Origin: Bacteroidales bacterium UBA1173
GTDB lineage: Bacteria; Bacteroidota; Bacteroidia; Bacteroidales; F082
Direction of reading: 5' to 3'
DNA length: 64,000 nucleotides
Assembly (NCBI GenBank): GCA_002311655.1
Contig: DBYZ01000014.1
Span: forward strand, 124,001-188,000
Shown here: positions 1 to 7,801 of the stretch, piece after piece
Layout of the letters: each line of letters opens with the position of its first letter
How positions within the stretch are numbered: the first letter of the stretch is position 1
Made by a program: the position numbers and the translations under genes
The notes under the pieces: generated by a model
Databases searched by the model: none
Seen by the model: the letters and a program-made list of their open reading frames with translations, nothing else
Told to the model about the DNA's origin: nothing

Positions 1-1056
1 CAGGACACGCGCAACCGCACCGGCAAGCGCAACATCGACGCCGAGGTGCTCGACAAGATTCGCCACTGCGACATCTTCCTTGCCGACCTCACGCCGGTGG
101 TTACCTACACGCCTGCGCCCGAGCGGCACGACCTGCCGAAGCACATGCCCAACAGCAACGTGATGTACGAGTACGGCTATGCCCTCCACGCCAAAGGCGA
201 GAACCGCATGATAGTACTGGCCTCGCTCAACAAGGACGACGACGAGCATATCGAATTCATGCCCTTCGACATCAACCACGACACCATCACGCTGTTTACC
301 GATGTGAAGAGCCTCGGCAACCTGCACCTCTGGATTCGCAACGTCATCAAGGACGTTGATGAGGAACGTGCCAAACAAGTGCCCCAATATGCCTGCGAGC
401 TCTTGTTCCAGACAGGCGATGGCTTGTCATTGTCAAACGAGATAACCATCCGTCCGCAGTATAAGAAGATATATTACCAGTCGGCCAAACGGAGAGAAAT
501 GGCAAAAGCCGTCACCTACAATACGCCTGCGCTTGACGCTCTTACCAATTCACTCAATGCCATTCAGGCGCTGTCAAACAAGATTCAGGAACCGATGGCA
601 AAGATTATGGTGGCCAGGCCGGCTGGCAAAACCACAAACCTCAGCATGGCACCCGTCAGGCTCATATTCTTCAACCGAGGCACCGAGGCGCTCGACAATC
701 TGGAGATAAGCGTCTTGGCCGTTGACAGGCAAGTGACCTTCGACGACACCAACGAGAAATATGGCATACCGCTTATTCAGCCTAAAAGCATCAACGCCAC
801 TTCGGCCAGTGAGTTTGGCATCTTTCAGAATATTGCCACGCTCAATCCGCAATCGCTTTACAGGTTCGATGAAGTGTTTGTCCATGCCCCTCACGACATT
901 GGCTCATTTTATCTTCAATGGTCGTTGAGTTCGAGAACGTTTCCGGCTGAAGGCAGTCTGTTGGTTCATGTTGAGCCTGATTACTTGCCTGACGTGGTAG
1001 AGAACGACGAGCTGGCTGGTACAGAGCGGGTGGTTGACTTGATAAAGAATAAATAA
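1..1056 (+). CDS. TIR-like domain protein, 5' end outside window
   Basis: The reading frame is open from base 1, so the start lies upstream; a GTG at 46 is internal. The N-terminal part has the pattern 'CDIFLADLT...' followed by 'NSNVMYEYGYALHAKG', the ADLT/NPNVMYELGYA signature of TIR-like or nucleoside-deoxyribosyltransferase-like nucleotide-binding domains used as NAD-consuming effectors in prokaryotic defence. The second half (from about codon 200) reads as a beta-rich domain with no recognised motif. It is followed after 8 bp by a small hypothetical gene and then the two reverse transcriptases, so it belongs to a defence-type island. The family assignment is by motif only; NADase activity is inference. 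It could also be a non-enzymatic sensor. Confidence 0.5.
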   Translation, partial: QDTRNRTGKRNIDAEVLDKIRHCDIFLADLTPVVTYTPAPERHDLPKHMPNSNVMYEYGYALHAKGENRMIVLASLNKDDDEHIEFMPFDINHDTITLFTDVKSLGNLHLWIRNVIKDVDEERAKQVPQYACELLFQTGDGLSLSNEITIRPQYKKIYYQSAKRREMAKAVTYNTPALDALTNSLNAIQALSNKIQEPMAKIMVARPAGKTTNLSMAPVRLIFFNRGTEALDNLEISVLAVDRQVTFDDTNEKYGIPLIQPKSINATSASEFGIFQNIATLNPQSLYRFDEVFVHAPHDIGSFYLQWSLSSRTFPAEGSLLVHVEPDYLPDVVENDELAGTERVVDLIKNK

Positions 1057-1064
1057 TAGATAAA

Positions 1065-1541
1065 ATGATTAATACACAAGAATTAAGGATTGGAAATTAT
1101 GTACTCTACAACGACCAAGCGATTTTGGTGAAGGGAGTTAAGGAGAATACTGTTTTTCTGGACGGTGTTCTTGTGGAAACATATAACCTGAACCCACCTT
1201 ACGATTACAAACCAATTTCGGCTGATGATGCTTGTTTGAGGCCGATTCCGCTTTGCGATGCCATTTTGCAAAAGATAAGGCTAAGAATGCCTATTGAAGG
1301 AGGATACTGCTACACATACTATAAGAATTATCCTACCTTCCTCATTTATTTGAACAACAATAATGGCTATTACATAGGCTTGAATTATCAAGGTGAAGTG
1401 TGTCGTGTAACGCCAGGCCCATTATATTATTTGCATCAATTACAAAACATCTACTATGCACAATATGGCATAGAAATGGACGTTAATGAAAGAATTTTGA
1501 AACAGAGTGTTCAAAACGCCATTGTTGCTGGTGTTATTTAA
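1065..1541 (+). CDS. Hypothetical protein, Bacteroidales phage-type (ELRIGNYV family)
   Basis: 158 residues starting MINTQELRIGNYV. It resembles small proteins often seen in Bacteroidales phages and mobile elements, which begin with 'ELRIGNYV', contain a 'PIPL' segment (here 'RPIPLCDAIL'), and end with a 'LHQLQN-Y-A--G-E' motif (here 'LHQLQNIYYAQYGIEM'). The function of that family is not known to me. It starts 8 bp after the TIR-like gene and ends 15 bp before drt3a, so it is probably co-transcribed with both. The phage-like character suggests that this island arrived on, or was assembled inside, a mobile element. No catalytic motif is visible. Confidence 0.6.
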   Translation: MINTQELRIGNYVLYNDQAILVKGVKENTVFLDGVLVETYNLNPPYDYKPISADDACLRPIPLCDAILQKIRLRMPIEGGYCYTYYKNYPTFLIYLNNNNGYYIGLNYQGEVCRVTPGPLYYLHQLQNIYYAQYGIEMDVNERILKQSVQNAIVAGVI

Positions 1542-1556
1542 GATTATAGATTTATT

Positions 1557-2987
1557 ATGCGAGGCTCACTTTATACTTTCGAAACCTACAAGCGTATTCT
1601 GGACTTGGAGGAAAGACGCGGACGGCTGAAGAAGGATACTTTTTCGGAAGAATTGAAGCAACAGTCTGCCGAGTTGAAAGAGTTGCGCAAAAAGTTGAAA
1701 AATGCCAGCAAAACAGAGAAAACCAGTCTGACAGAATCACTTGCCAATAAAAAAAATGAATACGAAGAAAAACGTGTTGAGGAGATTAGGGAGATTGCAG
1801 AGCATATTCAGAATAATGATTTCAAGATAGAACTACGGGAGGTCAATGCAAAAGGAAAGCCGGGATATACCACTGACAATGTTGAATCACTTTTGTTGAG
1901 CAAGGTGCTGATGCTCGAACTAAAGCGTAGTTACAAGTACACGCCCGCCAATAGGAATAATATTATTGAGGAACTACGGGCATTACTTGATAATCCTATG
2001 CCCAAGATAGTGATTCGTGCAGATATTCATGCATTCTTCGAGTCAATACCACAAGATAAATTGATAGGAAAAATTCTTGAAGATGCCTATTTGTCCGCTT
2101 TTGGTTTGAAGTGTTTAAAGACATTCTTGTATAGGTTTAACGAACTTTCTGGCAATCTGGAAACAAAAGTTGGAATACCTAGAGGTTTGTCATTTTCATC
2201 TTATCTGTCAGAAATCTATATGGCTTCTTTCGACCGCAGAATCCGGCAGATAGAAGGTGTCTACTTCTACAAGCGATATGTGGATGACATCATCATTATA
2301 GCTAACCCATCTGTGCAAGATAAGGAAACCTATTGGAAACGACTTGAACAAGAGGTTGACAATGTGGAGCTGACGCTAAGTGAAGACAATAAAAAAAGAA
2401 GCTGCCAGGAGTTTCCTTCGTTGCAGGAAGAAACTGTCCAGTTGAATTATTTGGGTTATCAATTCCGCTACCGAAAAGGCATACTTGATGTGTTGTTGAC
2501 CGAAGATAAGTACAACCGTCTTATGGACTGTGTCCGTCTCTCTTTCGAAAAATATAAGGAGATTGGAAATCACACATCACGCAGAAAGCAACCAAAGGAG
2601 AAAAAGGAAGATGCAACTATTCAATTTATGCATCGTTTGAATGCTTTGACCGCCAACGGTCATCTGAATGGACGGAAGAACTATGTGTTGGTGGGCATCT
2701 ATTATTCCAATAAATATCTTACCAACTTGGAACAACTGGAACGGCTTGATGAATATCTGAAACACTGTTTCTTGGATAAGGCTATGTTTTGCCCACCTAA
2801 GACGATGTTCAATTATGGACAAGATAACGACTACCCAAAGAACGTTGCTGCAATAAAGAAGAAAGCTGTCGAAACTTGTTCTTTCGTCAAAGGATTCAAG
2901 CACCGCAGTTTGTATCGCTGGAATGATTATACGTACATTCTAAAACAACTTGGCAATTTGTATTACAGTCAGGAAAAAGATGAATAA
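1557..2987 (+). CDS. drt3a: Defence-associated reverse transcriptase Drt3a (UG3-like)
   Basis: 476 residues. A charged, coiled-coil-like N-terminal stretch (about 25-90) precedes a reverse transcriptase palm: 'VIRADIHAFFESIP' (motif A type, about 150), 'GIPRGLSFSSYLSEIYM' (motif B type) and the catalytic 'YVDD' at residues 241-244. There is no maturase or endonuclease domain, so it is not a group II intron RT. The gene overlaps a second RT gene by 8 bp. Two adjacent unrelated RTs of this size match DRT type 3, in which Drt3a (UG3) and Drt3b (UG8) act together with a non-coding RNA in phage defence. Assignment rests on the tandem arrangement plus the RNA element behind drt3b; individual family membership was not tested by search. 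Confidence 0.8.
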   Translation: MRGSLYTFETYKRILDLEERRGRLKKDTFSEELKQQSAELKELRKKLKNASKTEKTSLTESLANKKNEYEEKRVEEIREIAEHIQNNDFKIELREVNAKGKPGYTTDNVESLLLSKVLMLELKRSYKYTPANRNNIIEELRALLDNPMPKIVIRADIHAFFESIPQDKLIGKILEDAYLSAFGLKCLKTFLYRFNELSGNLETKVGIPRGLSFSSYLSEIYMASFDRRIRQIEGVYFYKRYVDDIIIIANPSVQDKETYWKRLEQEVDNVELTLSEDNKKRSCQEFPSLQEETVQLNYLGYQFRYRKGILDVLLTEDKYNRLMDCVRLSFEKYKEIGNHTSRRKQPKEKKEDATIQFMHRLNALTANGHLNGRKNYVLVGIYYSNKYLTNLEQLERLDEYLKHCFLDKAMFCPPKTMFNYGQDNDYPKNVAAIKKKAVETCSFVKGFKHRSLYRWNDYTYILKQLGNLYYSQEKDE

Positions 2988-5040
2988 ACTTGTCGGCATT
3001 TCACGTACCAAATATAGGGTGGCTGTATCAGACATCTTGCCATACGAACGCCCCATATTCTTCACCAACCGTTTCTTTGTTCGGTTCTTGAAGCATTATG
3101 GCGTGGTTTGTCGCGATGGACGATTGGTCGCAACCAAGAACCAATGTGACGGACTTGACGAGATACTTTCCATCCTTGGAGGACATAAGAGAGCACGGAG
3201 ACCGTCTTTTCAGTATTCTATTGCCAAAAGCAGTACTGAACAAGGCAGGTTGCTTACGGTGATTCATCCATACCATCAAGTGCAAATGGTTGAGTTTTAT
3301 GACCGCTACAAGTCTGTGATAACCGATTTTTGTCAGCGTAGCCGCTATTCAATCAGGTTCCCTCACAAGGTTGCTGTTGTTCAGAGAAAACCGAAGGGCT
3401 ACCCTAAATATCTTTCAGACGATGTGCAGAAGTCTAACCCCGAGGAAAGCATTAAGCATTTTTTCGCCTATAAATATTACAACAACATCAACGACTTCTA
3501 TGACGATTATCGGTTTCTGCGTGCTGAAAAGAAGTTTGCTTTGATGGAAAAGACCGATTTGGAGCATTGCTTCGACAGTATAAAGCCCGAGATGCTTTCT
3601 GAAGCCATGTTTGGCTGCAAAATGGATGAAGCCCAGGAAACAATGGCATGTGCGTTCTACAATCTGAACCAAAGCTATGAAAACAAACCCGAAAATGGTA
3701 AACCTGGTGAAGGAATTGTCATAGGGCCTGAGTTTTCGCGTATCTACGCAGAGATTATTATGCAAAGGGTAGATGCGGATTGTGAGGTCCAACTCGAAAG
3801 CAACGGAATTGTGCTGAATCGCGATTATGTATTTTACCGTTATGTTGACGATGGTTTTCTTTTCTGCAACAACTATCAGGTTAAAGATAAGTTCAATGCC
3901 ATTTATGAATCTTGTTTGTCCAAGTATGGGTTAAAACGTGGAAATGAGAAAGATAATGATAAGCATAGGTTTTTCGAGCAGAGACCTTTTCTGGAAAACC
4001 TGACAGCTGGGAAACTTGCACTCATCAACCTCATTGCCGATCGGTTTGAGAACAGGTTGGATACTTTTAAGGGGTTCAAAAAAGTCCAGGCTGGACATTA
4101 CGATGTACCCACTGTTTTGGATTACAAGTCTTTCGTGCAGTCGGTGCGGGCTATTATGCAGACCTACGGGCTGAAGTATAAGGAGGTCATGTCGTTTATC
4201 CTTGGCATGATGAACAAAAGGCTTACAATGTTGTTGGGCGAGTTCAATCATCTGTATAAGCAATATTGCCAAGCAGAGTTCATGAGTGAAATCAGTGAAG
4301 AGGGTTCGCACATCAAACTGCAGTATGAACGTGGTTTTCTCAACTTCTTGGATAATCTGACAGAGGTTTTGTTCTATTTCTTCAGTTGTGATTCCCGTAT
4401 GAGTACCAGCACAAAAGTGGTGGCCATGATTAATCACTTGCAATTGTTTGTTCGGGGCAAGTTCCAGTTTTCTGACGGTGATTGGTCAACCAAGTTTAAT
4501 CAGGAGCAGATAGAAGCCTTCGATGAAAGAATTACTGATCTGACTCAGAACCTATTTGAGTCAGTAGGGACTGATACAGTGAGTTATATCGAAACACTAA
4601 ACTTTCTTGAGCCTCAGAAATGCATGTCGACGGCTGTACAAATTCATCCGCGACGTTTGTCAGTTTTGATGGAAAAGATCAATGATAAACTTAACTTTTT
4701 CTCAGTATTCCAAGTGCTTCATTATATAAAAGACGACAACCGCTACACTGCTTTGAAGGAGGAATTGATGCTGTGGATAGAACAAAAGACGGCTTCGCTC
4801 TTTGAACAAACAAAGGTAAGCGAGACAGAGTCCATTCTAGTCTTTTTCGAAACTCTTTGTTGTCCTTGGGTTGAAAAAAACAAGAAGAAAGAATTGATGG
4901 AACGTTGTGCCGAGTTGGATGTGAAGCAAAAAGAAAATGTGCTCGCGTTCGCATCCAGTCAGAAGGATCTGTTCGTCAAGTGGCGTGACTACAGTATCCT
5001 TGAAGAAATGCAACACATAAGTAACACAGAAGTTTACTAA
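2980..5040 (+). CDS. drt3b: Defence-associated reverse transcriptase Drt3b (UG8-like)
   Basis: 686 residues from the ATG at 2980, chosen because it overlaps the drt3a stop (ATGAATAA), a typical translational-coupling arrangement. RT motifs are present: 'FALMEKTDLEHCFDSI' (motif A type, about residue 190), 'GIVIGPEFSRIYAEIIM' (motif B type) and 'YRYVDDG' with YVDD at 288-291. Roughly 380 residues follow the palm; they are mainly helical with no recognised nuclease motif, as expected for the long UG8 partner of DRT type 3. The stop codon is followed within about 10 bp by a structured RNA with an AC-repeat loop. The partner-RT arrangement makes the DRT3 call fairly secure; the C-terminal region's role is unknown. 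Confidence 0.8.
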   Translation: MNKLVGISRTKYRVAVSDILPYERPIFFTNRFFVRFLKHYGVVCRDGRLVATKNQCDGLDEILSILGGHKRARRPSFQYSIAKSSTEQGRLLTVIHPYHQVQMVEFYDRYKSVITDFCQRSRYSIRFPHKVAVVQRKPKGYPKYLSDDVQKSNPEESIKHFFAYKYYNNINDFYDDYRFLRAEKKFALMEKTDLEHCFDSIKPEMLSEAMFGCKMDEAQETMACAFYNLNQSYENKPENGKPGEGIVIGPEFSRIYAEIIMQRVDADCEVQLESNGIVLNRDYVFYRYVDDGFLFCNNYQVKDKFNAIYESCLSKYGLKRGNEKDNDKHRFFEQRPFLENLTAGKLALINLIADRFENRLDTFKGFKKVQAGHYDVPTVLDYKSFVQSVRAIMQTYGLKYKEVMSFILGMMNKRLTMLLGEFNHLYKQYCQAEFMSEISEEGSHIKLQYERGFLNFLDNLTEVLFYFFSCDSRMSTSTKVVAMINHLQLFVRGKFQFSDGDWSTKFNQEQIEAFDERITDLTQNLFESVGTDTVSYIETLNFLEPQKCMSTAVQIHPRRLSVLMEKINDKLNFFSVFQVLHYIKDDNRYTALKEELMLWIEQKTASLFEQTKVSETESILVFFETLCCPWVEKNKKKELMERCAELDVKQKENVLAFASSQKDLFVKWRDYSILEEMQHISNTEVY

Positions 5041-5160
5041 CAAAATACATCCGATGCCCTTAGCTGTTAACACACACACAATCGGATGGCAGGGCTCTTT
5101 AAAACCGAACCCTCCAAAGAAAGGAGCTCGAAAGGGCGGCTCCTTTCCTTTAAAAGAACA
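5041..5160 (+). ncRNA. Putative DRT3 non-coding RNA with ACACACACACA loop
   Basis: The gap between drt3b and the next gene is strongly structured. CATCCGAT (5048-5055) pairs with ATCGGATG (5081-5088). The loop contains GCCCT (5056-5060), which can pair with AGGGC (5091-5095) two bases beyond the stem, giving an H-type pseudoknot. The rest of the loop carries AACACACACACA (5069-5080). Downstream, GAAAGGAGC (5119-5127) and GCTCCTTTC (5139-5147) form a perfect 9-bp hairpin, closed by an outer helix of 5096-5103 with 5149-5157 (one bulge). DRT3 systems are known to carry an ncRNA, and I recall recent work describing an AC-repeat template for GT-repeat synthesis. Exact transcript ends are not visible; coordinates are approximate. 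Confidence 0.7.
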
Positions 5161-5166
5161 AATACA

Positions 5167-6228
5167 ATGACACTCCAGGATTTTGCCAATTCGCTCAACG
5201 AGTTTTACGAAAAGGGTCATGACAAGAAGATTAAGGACTTGTCGTCCATGCTTTCGGTTATCAGGAAGTATGTGCTGGATTGTTATGACAAAATAGATGA
5301 ATCTGAGTTTAGCGGATTTCGCAGCTATGGCGTGACGGGTGCTGACAAAAAAGTAGCGTTGCGTGATGACTTGGTGAAGATAATCAGAAAACTCAATAGG
5401 GATATTAAAGGTTGTTCCAATCCTAAGGTTGATTTCAAAGCCCTAAAACGGTTATACGATTTCTTCTTTGATGAAAAAGGGAAGATTCGTTATGATAAGA
5501 TGCTGACTAAGGTCAATGCAAACACAGACTTTTACCGTATGCGCAGTGCTAACGGTTATAAGGTGTATAGTAGAGAGGGAATTTTCCAGATTGCTGGAGA
5601 GAACCGCAAACTTACCTCAAAGTTGCGCTTTAGCGATGATGGACATCCTTGTCTTTATCTCGGAGCCTCGCTTTATGTGGCCTGGGAAGAAGTTCGTCGT
5701 GCATCTTTTGACACGGTTAACTTTGCCCGTTTCCGTAATACGAGGCAACTAAAGGTATGGGATTTGACCGTTAGGCAAAGGTGCAAGTGTACCTCTGATT
5801 TCATCATGTCTTATATCAGTTTGTTGACGAGTGCAAAAGTGGTTGACGAAGACAAGTACAAGTATCGTTATGAGGTGTCGGGGCTGTTGATGAAGTTGCT
5901 GCAAAACAGTATTGCCCGAAAGGGTGATGTAGATGGAATCAAATATGTTTCTTCGCGTCAGTTTGATGGCAACGACATAGAGATAAAAAGTAAGTCTGCT
6001 ATGATGGCTTATGTTTTTCCTCCCAAAGAAGCGTCTGATTCTGGCGTGGACATGTGGTTGCGCGACACCTTTGAGGTTTCGGCAGTACGTACAACATTCC
6101 TATACAATATTCATCAGATCAACTATATTAACCCACAAACAGCAGTGACAACCGACTACCAAAAGACTTTATTTTACCAGTTGGAACAACAACTAAAAAA
6201 TGAGCCTATGGATAAGGTGAAAATTTAG
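5167..6228 (+). CDS. RES-domain protein, possible NAD-consuming toxin
   Basis: 353 residues from the ATG at 5167. The frame is open upstream to 5086, but that would run through the structured RNA, so the later start is preferred. An N-terminal helical region (about 1-115) precedes a RES-like domain: 'FYRMRS' with R124 and R126, a 'PCLYLGASLYVAWEEV' segment with E174/E175, and 'GIKYVSSRQF' with S262/S263. These match the Arg, Glu and Ser that name the RES family, whose toxins degrade NAD+. No Xre-type antitoxin lies next to it. Its position directly behind the DRT3 RNA suggests it is either an added effector of that system or an independent abortive-infection gene. Domain call is good; role is inferred. 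Confidence 0.65.
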   Translation: MTLQDFANSLNEFYEKGHDKKIKDLSSMLSVIRKYVLDCYDKIDESEFSGFRSYGVTGADKKVALRDDLVKIIRKLNRDIKGCSNPKVDFKALKRLYDFFFDEKGKIRYDKMLTKVNANTDFYRMRSANGYKVYSREGIFQIAGENRKLTSKLRFSDDGHPCLYLGASLYVAWEEVRRASFDTVNFARFRNTRQLKVWDLTVRQRCKCTSDFIMSYISLLTSAKVVDEDKYKYRYEVSGLLMKLLQNSIARKGDVDGIKYVSSRQFDGNDIEIKSKSAMMAYVFPPKEASDSGVDMWLRDTFEVSAVRTTFLYNIHQINYINPQTAVTTDYQKTLFYQLEQQLKNEPMDKVKI

Positions 6229-6350
6229 TGAATAATAGTCACATCAACTGTCAACTCATTTATAGTGAGCCTGGAACTAACTATCAACTGAAATAAGGCG
6301 CCCATCCTAGTCTTTACTCGCAGTCGTTATCAAAGACAAATACATATTCT

Positions 6351-6638
6351 ATGACAAACAATAATACCCCCGTGTCGGTAACCTACACCGACGCACAACT
6401 TCGTAACCTTGTTGAGGAATACATCACTCAACAGAAATCCGGGTTTACGCTGAAAGGCGTATGCTCCTACGTCCTCTATTGGGCTGTTGAGGACGATAAG
6501 GTGGCTCAAGGCCATAGCCTGATCGAGAGCAATGCCATAAGCAACGCTGACCAGCAGAGGGTAAAGCGCCTGTTGGAAGCTGTCGTAACCGATGGCAGGA
6601 TTGTTTCTGTTTCTGACGGGACATTCCAAAAACGCTGA
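6351..6638 (+). CDS. Small hypothetical protein
   Basis: 95 residues, MTNNNTPVSVTYTDAQ start, predicted soluble and mixed helical. The centre 'GFTLKGVCSYVLYWAVEDDKV' and the C-terminal 'RVKRLLEAVVTDGRIVSV' look like a winged-helix-type small domain, but this is only an impression from residue patterns. No family recognised. It lies alone between the RES gene (122 bp upstream) and the first sugar gene (148 bp downstream), with short related sequences on both sides (a GTCTTTAC-CGCAG word before it and a hairpin containing the same word after it). The reading frame and coding-like composition support a real gene. Confidence 0.45.
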   Translation: MTNNNTPVSVTYTDAQLRNLVEEYITQQKSGFTLKGVCSYVLYWAVEDDKVAQGHSLIESNAISNADQQRVKRLLEAVVTDGRIVSVSDGTFQKR

Positions 6639-6650
6639 GTAAAACAAAAG

Positions 6651-6682
6651 CGGCCTCCGGTCTTTACGCGCAGCCGGAGCCG
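6651..6682. other. Hairpin between defence island and polysaccharide locus
   Basis: CTCCGG (6655-6660) pairs with CCGGAG (6674-6679), extended by GG/CC with one bulged C. The loop holds the word CTTTACGCGCAG, which recurs with one change as CTTTACTCGCAG at about 6311-6322, before the small gene at 6351. On the minus strand the stem is followed by a T-rich stretch (complement of 6641-6648), so it could stop transcription entering from the right, although no minus-strand gene is evident. A bidirectional insulator or a mobile small repeat are alternatives. Confidence 0.35.
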
Positions 6683-6786
6683 TATTGGGGCAGGAGGGTA
6701 TCCACACAGCCTGACTGCCCAAAAGAATACATACAGCAAACGTTTAACGCGTGTTGCAAATATAATATTGAAATTTTTTAATCATC

Positions 6787-7761
6787 ATGTTATACACAGA
6801 ATTACAATTTCCAAAGGACTCTTTGTTCTTGGTGACCGGTGGAGCCGGTTTCATTGGCTCCAACCTTTGTGAAGCGATTTTGAAACTGGGGCATCGCGTG
6901 CGCTGCCTCGATGACCTTTCCACTGGCAAACAAGCCAATGTGGATATGTTTTTGGGCAACCCCAATTACGAGTTCATCAAAGGCGATATTAAAGACCTTG
7001 ACACTTGTATGCGTGCTTGCGAGGGTGTTGACTACGTGCTAAACGAGGCCGCATGGGGCAGTGTCCCGCGTTCAATCGAAATGCCCTTGTTATATTGCGC
7101 CAACAATATTCAGGGCACCCTCAACATGATGGAAGCCGCACGTCAACAGGGTGTGAAGACCTTTGTGTATGCTTCCAGTAGCTCTGTGTATGGCGATGAG
7201 GCTCACCTGCCTAAGAAGGAAGGCGTAGAAGGCAACCTCCTCAGCCCCTATGCTCTAAGTAAGCGTTGCGATGAAGAGTGGGGCAAGCAGTATCACAAGC
7301 ATTACGGACTGAAGAACATTGGTCTTCGCTACTTCAATGTTTTTGGCCGTCGTCAAGACCCGCACGGTGCATACGCTGCAGTAATCCCCAAGTTCATCAA
7401 GCAGCTCTTAAACGATGAACGTCCTACTATCAACGGTGATGGCAAGCAAAGCCGTGACTTCACCTATATCGAGAATGTAATTGAAGCCAACCTTAAAGCT
7501 TGCTTGGCTCCCGATGAGGCCAGTGGAGAAGCCTTCAATGTGGCTTACGGTGGTCGTGAATACTTAATTGACATCTATTACGACCTGACTAAAGCCCTTG
7601 GTAAGAACATCGAACCTATCTTTGGCCCTGATCGTAAGGGCGACATCAAACACAGCAATGCCGACATCAGTAAAGCAAAACGACTCCTGGGTTATGACCC
7701 ACAGTATGACTTTGCGAGAGGACTCGCTGAAGCAATTGACTGGTATAAAGCAAATTTGTAA
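6787..7761 (+). CDS. UDP-GlcNAc C4-epimerase (WbpP/TviC-like)
   Basis: 324 residues, an extended SDR epimerase. The N-terminal Rossmann motif 'VTGGAGFIGSNL' lies at about 16-27, an 'ASSSSVYGDE' strand at about 131, and the catalytic 'YALSK' Tyr-Lys pair follows 'LLSP'. Sequence character matches the WbpP/TviC class, which interconverts UDP-GlcNAc and UDP-GalNAc. The next gene is a WbpO/TviB-type dehydrogenase, and this pairing (as in Pseudomonas O6 antigen and Vi capsule) makes UDP-GalNAcA. It is the first gene of the long plus-strand polysaccharide operon, which ends the defence island. Exact substrate is inferred. Confidence 0.82.
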   Translation: MLYTELQFPKDSLFLVTGGAGFIGSNLCEAILKLGHRVRCLDDLSTGKQANVDMFLGNPNYEFIKGDIKDLDTCMRACEGVDYVLNEAAWGSVPRSIEMPLLYCANNIQGTLNMMEAARQQGVKTFVYASSSSVYGDEAHLPKKEGVEGNLLSPYALSKRCDEEWGKQYHKHYGLKNIGLRYFNVFGRRQDPHGAYAAVIPKFIKQLLNDERPTINGDGKQSRDFTYIENVIEANLKACLAPDEASGEAFNVAYGGREYLIDIYYDLTKALGKNIEPIFGPDRKGDIKHSNADISKAKRLLGYDPQYDFARGLAEAIDWYKANL

Positions 7762-7801
7762 TTGACGATATATTAAATTAATAACTTAATACGATAAAAC
7801 A

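Noticed and set aside
177..449. Minus-strand open frame inside the TIR-like gene
   Set aside because: It overlaps a clear coding frame with recognised motifs, has no recognised domain and no spacing as an operon member.
1557..5040. Group II intron or retron interpretation of the reverse transcriptases
   Set aside because: No maturase/HNH domains or intron RNA ends are seen, and no retron msr/msd arrangement; two adjacent RTs plus an AC-loop RNA fit DRT3 better.
5071..5080. Simple dinucleotide microsatellite explanation for the AC tract
   Set aside because: The tract is located inside a stem-loop with pseudoknot pairing directly behind a DRT3 pair, so chance simple sequence is less likely than an RNA template; it remains open to test.
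6743..6786. Possible promoter (TAATATTG) upstream of the first sugar gene
   Set aside because: It matches the -7 consensus with one mismatch, leaves only about 10 bases of leader, and no -33 box is visible; too weak to list as a feature.
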